64,000 bases of DNA, from NCBI GenBank assembly GCA_017416485.1, contig JAFQCH010000007.1, forward strand, positions 1 to 64,000, read 5' to 3'. Every line of letters begins with the position of its first letter. Positions within the stretch are counted from its first letter, which is position 1. The DNA is from Clostridia bacterium (GTDB taxonomy: Bacteria > Bacillota > Clostridia > Oscillospirales > Acutalibacteraceae). Shown one piece after another: positions 33,853-43,495 of the stretch. The notes under the pieces are model-generated. The model saw only the letters and a list, made by a program, of their open reading frames with translations. It searched no databases and was not told where the DNA came from. The translations under genes and the position numbers were made by a program.

Positions 33853-34434
33853 TTGGCAAGTCGTTTTTTTGCACTTTTTTCAAGAATGAAATACATCAAC
33901 CGCTGGGCACTCATGCGCAACACCGCGCAGGAAAGTCTTTCGCAGCATTCGCTGGAGGTGGCGGCATTTGCACACGCTCTCGCGGTAATCGGCAATCGCA
34001 GACTCGGGAAGAATTACAATGCCGAGCGTGCGGCACTGCTGGGCATTTACCACGATATGCCCGAAATCATAACAGGGGACATGCCCACCCCCGTCAAATA
34101 TTTCAGCCCCGACATCCGTGCGGCATTCGGTGCGGTGGAGAAGGTGTCGCAACAACGGCTTTTGTCTTCCTTGCCCGAAGATCTGCAGGCTGATTTTTGC
34201 CCTCTGCTTACCGAAGACGAAGACAAGGAACTTTTAAAGCTCGTGAAAGCCGCCGACAAACTTTCCGCCCTTGTTAAGTGTATTGAGGAACGCAAAGCAG
34301 GCAATACCGAATTCACAGGGGCAGAAAAAAGCACCCTTACTTCGATTGAAAAACTGAATGTGCCCGAAGTGAAATTGTTTATGGACGAATTCATGGGCGC
34401 TTATGAGTTGACGTTGGATGAAATCAGTGAATAA
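33853..34434 (+). CDS. YfbR-like 5'-deoxynucleotidase (HD domain)
   Basis: The 193-residue HD-domain protein resembles E. coli YfbR, which dephosphorylates deoxyribonucleoside monophosphates. Metal ligands are His32 in QHSLE, His67-Asp68 in YHDMPE and Asp in KAADKLS. The neighbourhood GDMPTPVKY, typical of YfbR, is kept. The start is a TTG at 33853 with AAGGAG nine bases upstream; it gives the N-terminus SRFFALFSRMKYINRW shared by the family, while the next ATG would lose it. It heads the operon that continues with two M42 peptidases. Confidence 0.88.
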   Translation: MASRFFALFSRMKYINRWALMRNTAQESLSQHSLEVAAFAHALAVIGNRRLGKNYNAERAALLGIYHDMPEIITGDMPTPVKYFSPDIRAAFGAVEKVSQQRLLSSLPEDLQADFCPLLTEDEDKELLKLVKAADKLSALVKCIEERKAGNTEFTGAEKSTLTSIEKLNVPEVKLFMDEFMGAYELTLDEISE

Positions 34435-34446
34435 GGAGGTTATTTT

Positions 34447-35475
34447 ATGGATATGCTCAATTCCCTGCGTCGATTGACCACAGCCGTCGGCGTTTCGGGT
34501 GATGAAATCAAGGCGGCGGCAGTTGCCAAAGAACTGCTGTCTGCTTATACGGATGATATCCGCACCGATGCACTCGGCAGTGTCATCGGCACAATCGGTA
34601 CAACGGGACCGAAAATTATGCTCGAAGCCCATCTTGACCAAATCGGGCTCATTGTTACCGCGGTGGACGAGCAGACGGGCTTTGTCCGTTTTGACCGCTG
34701 CGGCGGCACAGACAGACGTGTGCTTGCGGCTGAACGTGTGACCATTCACGGAGAAAAGGATATTCCCGCTGTTATCATCAGCACCCCGCCGCATCTGCTT
34801 GACAAAGCGGACGAAAACAAGGCTTTGCCGTTTGATAAGCTTGCCGCCGATACGGGTCTTACGCCCGAAGAAGCAAAAAAATATATTCACGCGGGCGACA
34901 GAATCACCGTCAATCCCCGTTTTGAAACCCTGCTGAACGACCGTGTTTGTGCCTCGTTCTCCGATGACCGTGCAGGGGTTCTTGCCGTGCTTCGTGCGCT
35001 TGATATTCTTAAAGAAACCGACCACGGCTGTCAGCTGATTGCCGTTTTTGCTTCGCAGGAAGAAACGGGTGGCAGCGGGGCTAAAACCGCCGCATTCGGT
35101 GTGCAGGCGGAAGAAGCCATTGCCGTGGATGTCAGCTTTGCAAAAGCCCCCGATGTGTCGGGTGTATATGCCGACCTCGGCAAGGGTACCATGATCTGCT
35201 TTGCCCCCGGTTTGAGCAAGGAAATGAGCAACACGCTCGTGTCGCTTGCAAAAGAAAATAACATAGCTTTCCAAGTGGAAGTAGCCGGCAGAAGCACGGG
35301 CACGGATGCCGATGATATTGCCGTTTCCCGTGCAGGGGTAAAAACCGCCCTGTTGAGCCTGCCGCAGAGAAACATGCACACCGCGGCAGAAATTATTGAT
35401 ATGAAAGACATTGAAGCCACCGCACAGCTCATGGCGGCTTATGTGAAAATGAGAGGGGGCAGAAACGATGCTTGA
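34447..35475 (+). CDS. M42-family metallopeptidase (first copy)
   Basis: The 342-residue protein belongs to peptidase family M42 (glutamyl/deblocking aminopeptidases, formerly called endoglucanase M). Metal and catalytic residues are His62 in EAHLDQIG, Asp in SFSDDRAG, Glu-Glu in SQEETGGSG, the Asp of AVDVSF and the His of QRNMHT. There is no signal peptide, so it trims peptides in the cytoplasm. It overlaps the second M42 gene by 8 bp, and the two are about a third alike, so they may form a hetero-oligomeric peptidase pair. The ribosome site AAGGAGG is strong. Confidence 0.92.
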   Translation: MDMLNSLRRLTTAVGVSGDEIKAAAVAKELLSAYTDDIRTDALGSVIGTIGTTGPKIMLEAHLDQIGLIVTAVDEQTGFVRFDRCGGTDRRVLAAERVTIHGEKDIPAVIISTPPHLLDKADENKALPFDKLAADTGLTPEEAKKYIHAGDRITVNPRFETLLNDRVCASFSDDRAGVLAVLRALDILKETDHGCQLIAVFASQEETGGSGAKTAAFGVQAEEAIAVDVSFAKAPDVSGVYADLGKGTMICFAPGLSKEMSNTLVSLAKENNIAFQVEVAGRSTGTDADDIAVSRAGVKTALLSLPQRNMHTAAEIIDMKDIEATAQLMAAYVKMRGGRNDA

Positions 35476-36484
35476 AATTTTAAAGACACTGTGCACCATG
35501 GACGGCACTTCCGGCCATGAAGACAAAATCAGGGAATACATCATCGCACATCTGCCCGCAGACTGCGAACACAGAACCGATGCCCTCGGCAATCTCATTG
35601 TGTTCAAAAAAGGCAAGCAGGAAGCAAAGAACAAAGTCATGCTCGCCGCCCACATGGACGAAGTGGGTGTGATCGTCACGCATATTGACGAAAAAGGCTA
35701 TCTGAAATTCACCACCGTCGGCGGCATCACCCCTGCTGTTCTTGCGGGCAGATGTGTCCGTTTTGAAAACGGTACGGTCGGTGTGCTCGGCATCAAGCCC
35801 ATTCATCTGACCGATAAAGGCGATGAAGGCAATCTGCCCGACACCGACAAAATGTATATCGACATCGGCGCTGACACCCGTGAAGAAGCCGAAGCAAAGG
35901 TTGCTTTGGGCGATGTTGCCGTGTTCAACGAAGAATTCATCACTCTCGGCGAAAACAAGGTCTGCTCCAAGGCACTCGATGACCGCATGGGATGCCTTGC
36001 ACTGCTCACCCTGCTGAACGAAGAAATTGCCGCAGATGCGTATTTTGTGTTCACCGTGCAGGAAGAAATCGGGCTTCGCGGTGCAGGCACAGCGGCTTTT
36101 CAGGTTGCGCCCGATTTTTGCATCGTGCTTGAAGGCACCACGGCGGCAGACCTGCCCGATGCGGACGGCGTGAAAAAAGTCTGCATCCAGGGCAACGGTG
36201 CGGCGGTTTCGTTTATGGACAGATCCACCCTCTATCCCCCCAAACTTTACAAACGTGCATGGGAGCTTGCCAAAGAAAACAACATCCCTGTGCAGACCAA
36301 AACCATGGTCGCAGGCGGTAATGATGCAGGTGCCATCCACAAGGCGGGTGCAGGTGTGCAGGTGCTCACCGTCAATGTGCCCTGCCGCTATATCCATTCG
36401 GGCTCGTCCGTGGCAGACCTGCGTGATTACGACAGCCTGCTGCAACTCGTAAGACTTCTGATCGGGGAGCTTGCCGGTGTATAA
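35468..36484 (+). CDS. M42-family metallopeptidase (second copy)
   Basis: The 338-residue protein is another M42 aminopeptidase. The active-site elements are His in AAHMDEVG, ALDDRMG (metal Asp), VQEEIGLRG (catalytic and metal Glu), LEGTTAADLP and the last metal His in YIHSG. Compared with the first copy it is closer to the canonical YsdC/FrvX type. It starts inside the end of the first copy (8-bp overlap) and itself overlaps the GNAT gene by 8 bp, so the three genes are coupled. Confidence 0.93.
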   Translation: MLEILKTLCTMDGTSGHEDKIREYIIAHLPADCEHRTDALGNLIVFKKGKQEAKNKVMLAAHMDEVGVIVTHIDEKGYLKFTTVGGITPAVLAGRCVRFENGTVGVLGIKPIHLTDKGDEGNLPDTDKMYIDIGADTREEAEAKVALGDVAVFNEEFITLGENKVCSKALDDRMGCLALLTLLNEEIAADAYFVFTVQEEIGLRGAGTAAFQVAPDFCIVLEGTTAADLPDADGVKKVCIQGNGAAVSFMDRSTLYPPKLYKRAWELAKENNIPVQTKTMVAGGNDAGAIHKAGAGVQVLTVNVPCRYIHSGSSVADLRDYDSLLQLVRLLIGELAGV

Positions 36485-37241
36485 GCTCGTCGAAACCGAT
36501 AAAGAAATCAAAAAGGTGCGTGCGTTCTGCTCCGAAGGCTATTTCGGCGCGCGCATCAACACCGCCATTGCCGCTTACGAAACGGATGACCGCTTTGTGC
36601 GAACCTGGTTCGAAGAATCGGACGGCGCCGTGGTTGGCGTGATGCAGATAACGGAAGATGCGGCTGTGGTGAAATGCACCGCAAAAGCCGATTTTGAAAG
36701 CCTTGCGGCACTGCTTCTGTTTGCAGGCGCAAAAACCGTCATCGGCAATGCGGATTGTATTGCAAAACTGCCCTTTGTGCAAACGGACAAAGGGTATATT
36801 ATGTCTGCGGAAAAAACGCAATTGCCGCTGTTTTCTGCCGAAAAAACCGACAGTGAGCAACTGCCCCTTTTGTATCCCGTGCTGTTCGGAAAAACGGTTG
36901 AACAAGCCGACCGCCGTGCGTATATGGCATGGTTTGCCGACCTTTCGCACCGTGTGCGTCACGGTCTGAGTGAATGGTTTTATGTAGCGCAAAACAATGC
37001 GTTTGTGTCGTGTGCGGGCATTTTGTATTCCAACGCGCAGTACGCTTGCATCGGCGGGGTTGCAACCCTGCCCGAAGCCCGAAAAAGGGGCTTCGGCAGA
37101 ATCTGCACTCTGACTGCGGCACGAAGTGCATTGCAAAACGGACAAATTCCCTGCCTCGCCTGTGCCGACAACGGCATTGAAAAATGGTATGCAGGGATGG
37201 GTTTTGCTGTCTGCGGGCAGTGGATGCAAATGAAAATATAA
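36477..37241 (+). CDS. GNAT-family N-acetyltransferase
   Basis: The 254-residue protein has a C-terminal GNAT fold (about 150-254): CIGGVATLPEARKRGFGRIC contains the acetyl-CoA loop (R-x-x-G-x-G/A, here RKRGFG), followed by CLACADNGIEKWYAGMGF. The N-terminal half is a poorly conserved GNAT-like domain. The start is a GTG at 36477 with GGGGAG seven bases before; a TTG at 36471 is the alternative. It overlaps the M42 gene by 8 bp. The acetyl acceptor is unknown; a peptide or amino-acid substrate would fit the neighbouring peptidases. Confidence 0.85.
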   Translation: MYKLVETDKEIKKVRAFCSEGYFGARINTAIAAYETDDRFVRTWFEESDGAVVGVMQITEDAAVVKCTAKADFESLAALLLFAGAKTVIGNADCIAKLPFVQTDKGYIMSAEKTQLPLFSAEKTDSEQLPLLYPVLFGKTVEQADRRAYMAWFADLSHRVRHGLSEWFYVAQNNAFVSCAGILYSNAQYACIGGVATLPEARKRGFGRICTLTAARSALQNGQIPCLACADNGIEKWYAGMGFAVCGQWMQMKI

Positions 37242-37284
37242 TACACTTCTTTTACATAAATTCTGAATACAAAGGACTGTTCTT

Positions 37285-38067
37285 ATGGAAGTTCTGACTT
37301 CTCGAAACAATGAAACCGTCAAGGCTGCCGCCGCACTCAAAAATGCGGATGCACGCCGTGAACAAGGTCTTTTTCTTTTGGAAGGTGCACGTCTTTGCTA
37401 TGATGCGGTGCGAAGCGGCATTAAAATTGAAAAAGCCTTTATGACGGAAACTGCACTGCATAAATATGCAAACGAATGTAAAGCTTTGCAGGCGGCGGCA
37501 GAGAAATCTTTTATGATCATTGATGCCCTTTCCGATCGTCTTGCGGACACAAAAAATCCGCAGGGTGTATTTTGTGTTTGCAAAACACTTGACAAAACAA
37601 ACAATATAGATAAAATAAAGTATAATGGTATATATGCCCTTGCGGACGGTTTGCAGAATCCCGACAATCTCGGTGCTCTTGCACGCACCGCAGAAGCACT
37701 CGGCGCAGACGGTTTGTTGCTTTGCGGCGGCTGTGATCTTTACAGCCCCAAGGCCATGCGTGCATCCATGGGCTCGCTGTTGCGGCTGGCGGTTTTCACG
37801 GCAGACGATGCGGTTGCCCTTGTGCAGTCCTTGCAGGCAAAAGGCATGCGTGTGTTCGCTTCTGTGGTGGACTCCGGTGCCGCCCCCGTGCAGGCTGTTA
37901 CAAAAGGCGAGGGCTGTGTGGTTGTTATCGGCAACGAGGGCAACGGTGTGTCCGAAGCGGTCATCAATGCCGCGGATGAACGCATTACCATTCCCATGGC
38001 AGGCAGGGCAGAATCCCTTAACGCCGCCGCTGCGGCAGCCATTCTGCTTTGGGAATTCCTGAAGTAA
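37285..38067 (+). CDS. SpoU/TrmH-family RNA 2'-O-methyltransferase
   Basis: The 260-residue protein has an N-terminal substrate-binding domain (RNNETVKAAAALKN, then EQGLFLLEGARL) and a C-terminal SPOUT knot. The three family motifs are visible: DGLQNPDNLGALARTAEALG (motif 1), VVIGNEGNGVS (motif 2) and IPMAGRAESLNAAAAAAILL (motif 3). It methylates the 2'-OH of ribose in rRNA or tRNA using SAM; the exact nucleotide cannot be told. It lies 30 bp before dprA. Confidence 0.93.
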   Translation: MEVLTSRNNETVKAAAALKNADARREQGLFLLEGARLCYDAVRSGIKIEKAFMTETALHKYANECKALQAAAEKSFMIIDALSDRLADTKNPQGVFCVCKTLDKTNNIDKIKYNGIYALADGLQNPDNLGALARTAEALGADGLLLCGGCDLYSPKAMRASMGSLLRLAVFTADDAVALVQSLQAKGMRVFASVVDSGAAPVQAVTKGEGCVVVIGNEGNGVSEAVINAADERITIPMAGRAESLNAAAAAAILLWEFLK

Positions 38068-38097
38068 GAATTAGCTTGTGGGAGGTGTAAAGGCCGC

Positions 38098-39369
38098 ATG
38101 GCAGGTGCAGAATACTGGATATGGTTGCAAAAAACACTGGGTTTTGCATCCTCGCTCGCCTGTAAGCTCGTGGCGCAGTTCGGTGACCCCGAAAAACTGT
38201 ATTGTGCCGGCAAGCAAGCGTGGCTCGCAAGCGGTCTGCTGACTGAAAAACAGTGCGAAAAACTTTGTCAGCACAGCCCGTCCGAATCGTTCAACGTAAT
38301 GATGGACTGCCTGCAACATGACCTCGATGTGATCACGCCCGACAGCCCGTATTATCCGCAGAATTTACTGCGCATTCCCGACTATCCCATGGTGCTTTAT
38401 GTGAAAGGCAACAAAGCCGCGCTCAATGCCCCCGTGCTTGCCGCCATTGTCGGCACACGCAATGCCTCTGTCGGCGGAGATAAATTCACCCGTCAGTTCA
38501 GTCGCGACCTTGCCGAAAATCAGGTGGTCGTTGTCAGCGGCGGTGCACTCGGCATCGATACCGCGGCACATGAGGGTGCTTTGGCAGCAAACGGTGTCAC
38601 GGTTGTGGTGCTCGGTTGCGGTTTCGGGCATGAATACCTCATGCAGAACGAACCCATGCGCCGCAAGGTTGCCGAAAAAGGAGCAGTCATCAGCGAATTT
38701 TTCCCCGGCATGGCACCGACCAAAGCATCGTTCCCCACCCGCAACCGCATTCTTGCGGGCATGGCGCAGGCAACCGTTGTGGTGGAAGCGTCCGAAAAAA
38801 GCGGTTCGTTCATCACTGCGGGTAACGCGCTGCACATGAACCGCATGGTGTTTGCCGTTCCGGCCGCAGTGTCCGGCTCTTTCTATGGCGGAACCGACAA
38901 ACTCATCCGCCAAAAAAAAGCCTATGCCGCCGAAAATGCCGCCACGGTTGTGCGCATGCTGCAAATGCAGTATGGCGAGGACTGGTCGGAAAAATACGAA
39001 GCGGTGTTGCAACCCGATCCGCCCGGAAAACTCATTGCAGGCTATGAAGAATTCCTGCGCAAAAAAAGCGAAGAACAGATTGTGCAATCTGCTGTTGCGG
39101 AAGAATCGATTGGCAAAGAAAAAAAACAATCCAAGCCGTGCACCCCGAAAAAACAGGAGCAACTCCCTGTTGCGGATGCAAAAACAGCCCCCGCAGACCT
39201 CGAAGGGGATGTGCTCACCGTGTGGAACGCTCTGGCAGACGGCCCCAAAAGCCCCGACACCCTTGTGCAAACCACGGGCTTATCTGCCCGTCAGGTGATG
39301 ATCTCCATTTCAAAACTTGAATTCAAAGGACTTGCCGTCAAAGAATTCGGCAAAGTGTCATTAAAATAA
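38098..39369 (+). CDS. dprA: DNA processing protein DprA (Smf)
   Basis: The 423-residue protein loads RecA on incoming single-stranded DNA during natural transformation. The Rossmann-like core carries VGTRNASVGG, VSGGALGIDTAAHEGAL, VLGCGFGHEYL, SEFFPGMAPTKASFPTRNRI and VEASEKSGSFITAGNAL, all family hallmarks. An N-terminal SAM-like region precedes it, and a C-terminal winged-helix domain (about 365-423, VWNALADGPKSPDTL) closes the protein after a Lys-rich linker. dprA directly upstream of topA is a common Bacillota arrangement; DprA is also present in species not shown to be competent. Confidence 0.95.
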   Translation: MAGAEYWIWLQKTLGFASSLACKLVAQFGDPEKLYCAGKQAWLASGLLTEKQCEKLCQHSPSESFNVMMDCLQHDLDVITPDSPYYPQNLLRIPDYPMVLYVKGNKAALNAPVLAAIVGTRNASVGGDKFTRQFSRDLAENQVVVVSGGALGIDTAAHEGALAANGVTVVVLGCGFGHEYLMQNEPMRRKVAEKGAVISEFFPGMAPTKASFPTRNRILAGMAQATVVVEASEKSGSFITAGNALHMNRMVFAVPAAVSGSFYGGTDKLIRQKKAYAAENAATVVRMLQMQYGEDWSEKYEAVLQPDPPGKLIAGYEEFLRKKSEEQIVQSAVAEESIGKEKKQSKPCTPKKQEQLPVADAKTAPADLEGDVLTVWNALADGPKSPDTLVQTTGLSARQVMISISKLEFKGLAVKEFGKVSLK

Positions 39370-39400
39370 ATTTTCAAAAGTTAGGAGCAAAAACAGTTCT

Positions 39401-41518
39401 ATGTCCAAACTTGTTATCGTAGAGTCGCCCGCAAAGGCAAAAACAATCAAAAAATACCTCGGTTCGGATTATGAAGTCAAGGCATCCATGGGTCATGTGC
39501 GTGATCTGTATCCGTCCAAGCTGAGTGTGGATGTCAAAAAGAACTTTGAAACCAAATATACCATCATCAAAGGAAAGGAGAAACTTCTTAAGGAACTGGA
39601 GGCTGCCGCCGCCAAAGCCGATGAAGTTATTCTCGCAACCGACCCGGACCGTGAGGGCGAAGCCATTTCCTGGCACCTTGCAACGGTTCTGGGGCTTGAT
39701 ATGAAAAAGAAAAACCGTGTCAAGTTCAACGAAATCAGCAAAAAAAGCGTGCAGAACGGCATTGCAAACCCCGAAAAGATCGATATGGATCTTGTTAACG
39801 CACAGCAGGCTCGCCGTATTCTTGACCGTCTTGTGGGGTATCGTTTAAGCCCCTTTATTTCGCAGAAAATCCGCCGCGGTCTTTCCGCAGGCCGTGTGCA
39901 GAGCGTTGCGGTTCGTCTGATTGTAGACCGTGAAGAAGAAATCAACGCATTCGTGCCCGAAGAATACTGGACACTCGATGCGTCCCTTACCAATCCCCCC
40001 GCAAGAAAGGCATTCAAGGCCTCCTTTGTGGGTGACGAAAGCGGCAAAATCAAACTCGAAAGCCGCGAAGACACCGATGCTGTTCTTGCCCGTCTGGACG
40101 GTGCACAGTACACTGTGGCTGAACTCAAAAAGGGTGTGCGCCGCAAGCAGCCCGCACCGCCGTTCATCACCTCCACCATGCAACAGGAAGCATCCAAACG
40201 CATGAACTTCACCGCAAAGCGCACCATGAAGGTTGCACAGGAACTGTATGAAGGTGTGGATGTGGAAGGCAGAGGCACCGTCGGTCTTATTACCTATATG
40301 AGAACCGACTCGCTTCGTATTTCCGAAGAAGCCAGAGCCGCCGGCAACGAAGTCATCCGCAATCTCTACGGTGAAAAATATCTTCCCGAAAAGCCGCGTT
40401 ATTTCAAAACCAATGCCAACGCACAAGACGGCCACGAAGCAATCCGTCCCACCATGCCCGACCTTACCCCGGAGGAAGCAAAAGCCTCGCTTACGCCCGA
40501 TCAGTATAAATTGTATTCCCTTGTCTGGAAGCGTTTTCTGGCTTCCCTGATGGCAAACTGCGTGCAGGACACCGCAAAGGCTGAAATCCGTGCCGTCGGC
40601 ACAGCCGATGCAGGATCTGACCGTTATGTTCTGTTCACGGCAGCCGGCCACACCGTCCGTTTTGACGGCTACACCGTGCTTTATAACGATTCCGACGATG
40701 CCGAAACGGGCGCCCTTCCCGTGCTTGCAGAAAACGATGTGCTGAAACTTAAAGAACTCAAGGATGAACAGCACTTCACCCAGCCCCCTGCACGCTACAA
40801 CGAAGCAAGCCTTATCAAGACCCTCGAAGAAACGGGTGTCGGCAGACCCTCCACCTATGCTTCCATCATTTCCACCATTGTGGACAGAGGCTATGTCGTG
40901 CGTGAGCAGAAGCTGATGAAGCCGACGGAACTCGGCATCGCCACCACGCACCTTTTGCGTGAACAGTTCCCCAAAATCGTCAACACCAAATTCACCGCCA
41001 CCATGGAAAACGACCTTGACCGCATCGAGCAGGAAGGCTATGACTATGTCAAGATGTTGCACGAATTCTATGACGATTTCGTTGTCACGCTCGACAAGGC
41101 AAAATCCGCTATGGACGGTGTCAAAATTCAGCTTGAAGAAGACAAAACCGACATCCCCTGCGAAAAATGCGGTGCAATGATGGTTATCAAGGTTGGCAGA
41201 TTCGGCAAGTTCCTTGCCTGTCCGAATTATCCCGATTGCAAAACCACCAAGCCCTATGTTGAAAAGACCGAGGCAAAATGCCCCGTCTGCGGCGGCGAAG
41301 TCATCGGCAAAAAGACCAAAAAGGGATACACCTTCTTCGGTTGCTCCAACTATCCCGAATGCACATTTATGACATGGGATACTCCCACGGCAGACCCCTG
41401 TCCGCAGTGCGGCTCGTCGCTGTTCCGCACCCGTGGCGGTGCCATCAAGTGCAACAAAGAGGGTTGCGGCTACGAAACCAAAGCCCGCCGCGGCAAGAAG
41501 GCGGAAAGCGATGAATAA
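39401..41518 (+). CDS. topA: DNA topoisomerase I
   Basis: The 705-residue type IA topoisomerase relaxes negative supercoils through a single-strand break. The TOPRIM domain opens with IVESPAKAKTIKKYLG and holds the metal motif ATDPDREGEAISWH. The catalytic Tyr299 is in TYMRTDS. The C-terminus has three zinc ribbons with Cys4 sets (CEKCGAMM ... CPNYPDC; CPVCGGE ... CSNYPEC; CPQCGSS ... CNKEGC). Length and order match Bacillota TopA. A ribosome site TTAGGAG lies upstream, and its stop overlaps the trmFO start (ATGAATAA). Confidence 0.97.
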   Translation: MSKLVIVESPAKAKTIKKYLGSDYEVKASMGHVRDLYPSKLSVDVKKNFETKYTIIKGKEKLLKELEAAAAKADEVILATDPDREGEAISWHLATVLGLDMKKKNRVKFNEISKKSVQNGIANPEKIDMDLVNAQQARRILDRLVGYRLSPFISQKIRRGLSAGRVQSVAVRLIVDREEEINAFVPEEYWTLDASLTNPPARKAFKASFVGDESGKIKLESREDTDAVLARLDGAQYTVAELKKGVRRKQPAPPFITSTMQQEASKRMNFTAKRTMKVAQELYEGVDVEGRGTVGLITYMRTDSLRISEEARAAGNEVIRNLYGEKYLPEKPRYFKTNANAQDGHEAIRPTMPDLTPEEAKASLTPDQYKLYSLVWKRFLASLMANCVQDTAKAEIRAVGTADAGSDRYVLFTAAGHTVRFDGYTVLYNDSDDAETGALPVLAENDVLKLKELKDEQHFTQPPARYNEASLIKTLEETGVGRPSTYASIISTIVDRGYVVREQKLMKPTELGIATTHLLREQFPKIVNTKFTATMENDLDRIEQEGYDYVKMLHEFYDDFVVTLDKAKSAMDGVKIQLEEDKTDIPCEKCGAMMVIKVGRFGKFLACPNYPDCKTTKPYVEKTEAKCPVCGGEVIGKKTKKGYTFFGCSNYPECTFMTWDTPTADPCPQCGSSLFRTRGGAIKCNKEGCGYETKARRGKKAESDE

Positions 41519-42827
41519 AACAGCAGCCGTCATCGGCGGCGGTTTTGCGGGTGTGGAAGCGGCTTTGCAGTTAGCCCGTGCGGGAGTGAAAGTCACCCTG
41601 TACGAAATGAAGCCGCACCGTTTTTCCCCCGCCCATAAAAGTGAAAATTTAGCGGAGCTTGTGTGCTCCAATTCGTTTAAAGCGGAACGCATCAATTCCG
41701 CCGCAGGACTCCTGAAAGCGGAAATGGAAAAATTAGGTTCTGTCTGCGTGTATGCCGCAAAGCAGACCAAAGTGCCCGCAGGCGGCGCACTCGCAGTGGA
41801 CCGTGACCTGTTTTCGGCACTGGTCACCGAACTCATTGAAAAAGAAGAAAACATCACCGTCGCGCGGCAGGAAGTGTCCGCACTTCCCGAAGCCGATTGT
41901 GTGGTCATTGCCGCAGGTCCGCTTGCAAGCGATGCACTTTCGCCCGTGCTGGATGAACTGTGCGGAGAGGGACTGCATTTCTTCGATGCGGCGGCACCCA
42001 TTGTGTCGGCAGACAGTATCGACCCCGCATTCAGCTTTGCACAGTCGCGGTATGACCGCGGCGGCGAGGATGATTACATCAACTGCCCCATGAACAAAGA
42101 GGAGTATGAGCGTTTTTATGAAGCACTCATCACCGCCGAGGGCGCACACCTGCACGATGTGGACAAGAAAAAGGATGTCTACGAGGGCTGTATGCCTATC
42201 GAAGTGCTCGCAAAACGCGGCAAGGATGCCATCCGTTACGGCCCCATGAAGCCCGTTGGTCTTGTGGACCCCAACACAGGCCACCGTCCGTGGGCGGTCG
42301 TGCAACTGCGTAAAGAAAACGACAAAGGTTCGATGTATAATCTTGTCGGATTTCAGACCAACTTGAAATTCGGAGAACAGCAACGCGTGTTTTCCATGAT
42401 TCCAGCCTTGCATGAGGCGAAGTTTGAACGCTTCGGGGTTATGCACCGCAATACATTCATTGATGCCCCGCGGCTTCTCAACAGCGGTTTTCAGCTCAAA
42501 AAGTATCCGCATATTTTCTTTGCGGGGCAAATTACGGGTGTGGAAGGCTATATGGAGTCTGCCGCATCGGGTATTTTAGCAGGGCTTAATGCCGTGCGGT
42601 ACTTGAACGGAAAAGATCCTCTGCAATTGCCCGAAGTCACCATGCTCGGGGCTTTGAGTGCTTATGTTGCGGATGAAAGTGTAAAAAATTATCAACCTAT
42701 GGGTGCGGCAATGGGACTTCTGCCCCCCATCGGAGAAAAAATAAGAGATCGCGCCGAGCGCTACAGCAAAATAGCGGATCGTTCGCTTGCGGCGCTTGAC
42801 AGTTACATCGAAAAGGAACAATTATGA
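41511..42827 (+). CDS. trmFO: Methylenetetrahydrofolate--tRNA-(uracil-5-)-methyltransferase TrmFO
   Basis: The 438-residue folate- and FAD-dependent enzyme makes 5-methyluridine at position 54 of tRNA, the Gram-positive alternative to SAM-dependent TrmA. The FAD motif is GGGFAGVEAALQLA at 9-22. Family stretches are LAELVCSNSFKAER, GGALAVDRDLFS, CPMNKEEYERFY and FAGQITGVEGYMESAASG. The ATG at 41511 overlaps the topA stop by 8 bp. The position after topA is widely conserved in Bacillota. Confidence 0.97.
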   Translation: MNKTAAVIGGGFAGVEAALQLARAGVKVTLYEMKPHRFSPAHKSENLAELVCSNSFKAERINSAAGLLKAEMEKLGSVCVYAAKQTKVPAGGALAVDRDLFSALVTELIEKEENITVARQEVSALPEADCVVIAAGPLASDALSPVLDELCGEGLHFFDAAAPIVSADSIDPAFSFAQSRYDRGGEDDYINCPMNKEEYERFYEALITAEGAHLHDVDKKKDVYEGCMPIEVLAKRGKDAIRYGPMKPVGLVDPNTGHRPWAVVQLRKENDKGSMYNLVGFQTNLKFGEQQRVFSMIPALHEAKFERFGVMHRNTFIDAPRLLNSGFQLKKYPHIFFAGQITGVEGYMESAASGILAGLNAVRYLNGKDPLQLPEVTMLGALSAYVADESVKNYQPMGAAMGLLPPIGEKIRDRAERYSKIADRSLAALDSYIEKEQL

Positions 42828-43495
42828 GTATTGAACAAGCCATCGGCTATACATTTCATGACCGTGCGTTGTTGAAGCTTGCGCTGACGCATTCTTCCGC
42901 CTGCAACGAAAAAACGGCAGGGCAAAACAACGAGCGTCTTGAGTTTTTAGGTGACTCGGTGCTCGGCTTCATCACTGCCGAATATCTGTGGAATGCACAC
43001 CCCGAACTTCCCGAAGGGCAGCTTACCCGTCGCCGTGCATCCGCCGTCTGCGAAAAGGCACTTGCAGGCTATGCCCGACAATTCGGACTCGGCAACTATC
43101 TGCACATGGGTCGCGGCGAAGAAATGACGGGCGGACGAAACCGTGCATCCATCCTTGCCGATGCGTTTGAAGCACTGCTTGCCGCAATCTATCTTGACGG
43201 CGGCATCGAAAAAGCCAAAAAATTCTGCCTGCCATACATAATTGAAGGCGACAAGCAGACCGAAGAATTCATTGACTACAAAACCGAACTGCAGGAAATC
43301 GTGCAGAAAAACCCCGGCGAAGCACTGTCTTATCTCACGGTCGAAGAAAGTGGCCCTGCCCACAACCGCACCTTTGTGGTGGAAGTGCATCTCAATTCCA
43401 ACTGCCTTGCAGAGGGAACGGGATCCAGTAAGAAGAAAGCCGAGCAGGATGCCGCCCGCAAAGCACTGCTGCTGATGGGTGTGCGTGCAGAATGA
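42824..43495 (+). CDS. rnc: Ribonuclease III
   Basis: The 223-residue enzyme cuts double-stranded RNA in rRNA maturation and antisense regulation. The signature ERLEFLGDSVLGF is at 37-49 with catalytic Asp44, a second acidic site is in ILADAFEALLAAIYLDGG, and a dsRNA-binding domain (about 150-223, with SGPAHNRTF and KKKAEQDAARKAL) follows. The ATG overlaps the trmFO stop by 4 bp. It is the likely processor of toxin/antitoxin duplexes such as the pair at 23.9-24.5 kb, by analogy to TxpA/RatA. Confidence 0.97.
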   Translation: MSIEQAIGYTFHDRALLKLALTHSSACNEKTAGQNNERLEFLGDSVLGFITAEYLWNAHPELPEGQLTRRRASAVCEKALAGYARQFGLGNYLHMGRGEEMTGGRNRASILADAFEALLAAIYLDGGIEKAKKFCLPYIIEGDKQTEEFIDYKTELQEIVQKNPGEALSYLTVEESGPAHNRTFVVEVHLNSNCLAEGTGSSKKKAEQDAARKALLLMGVRAE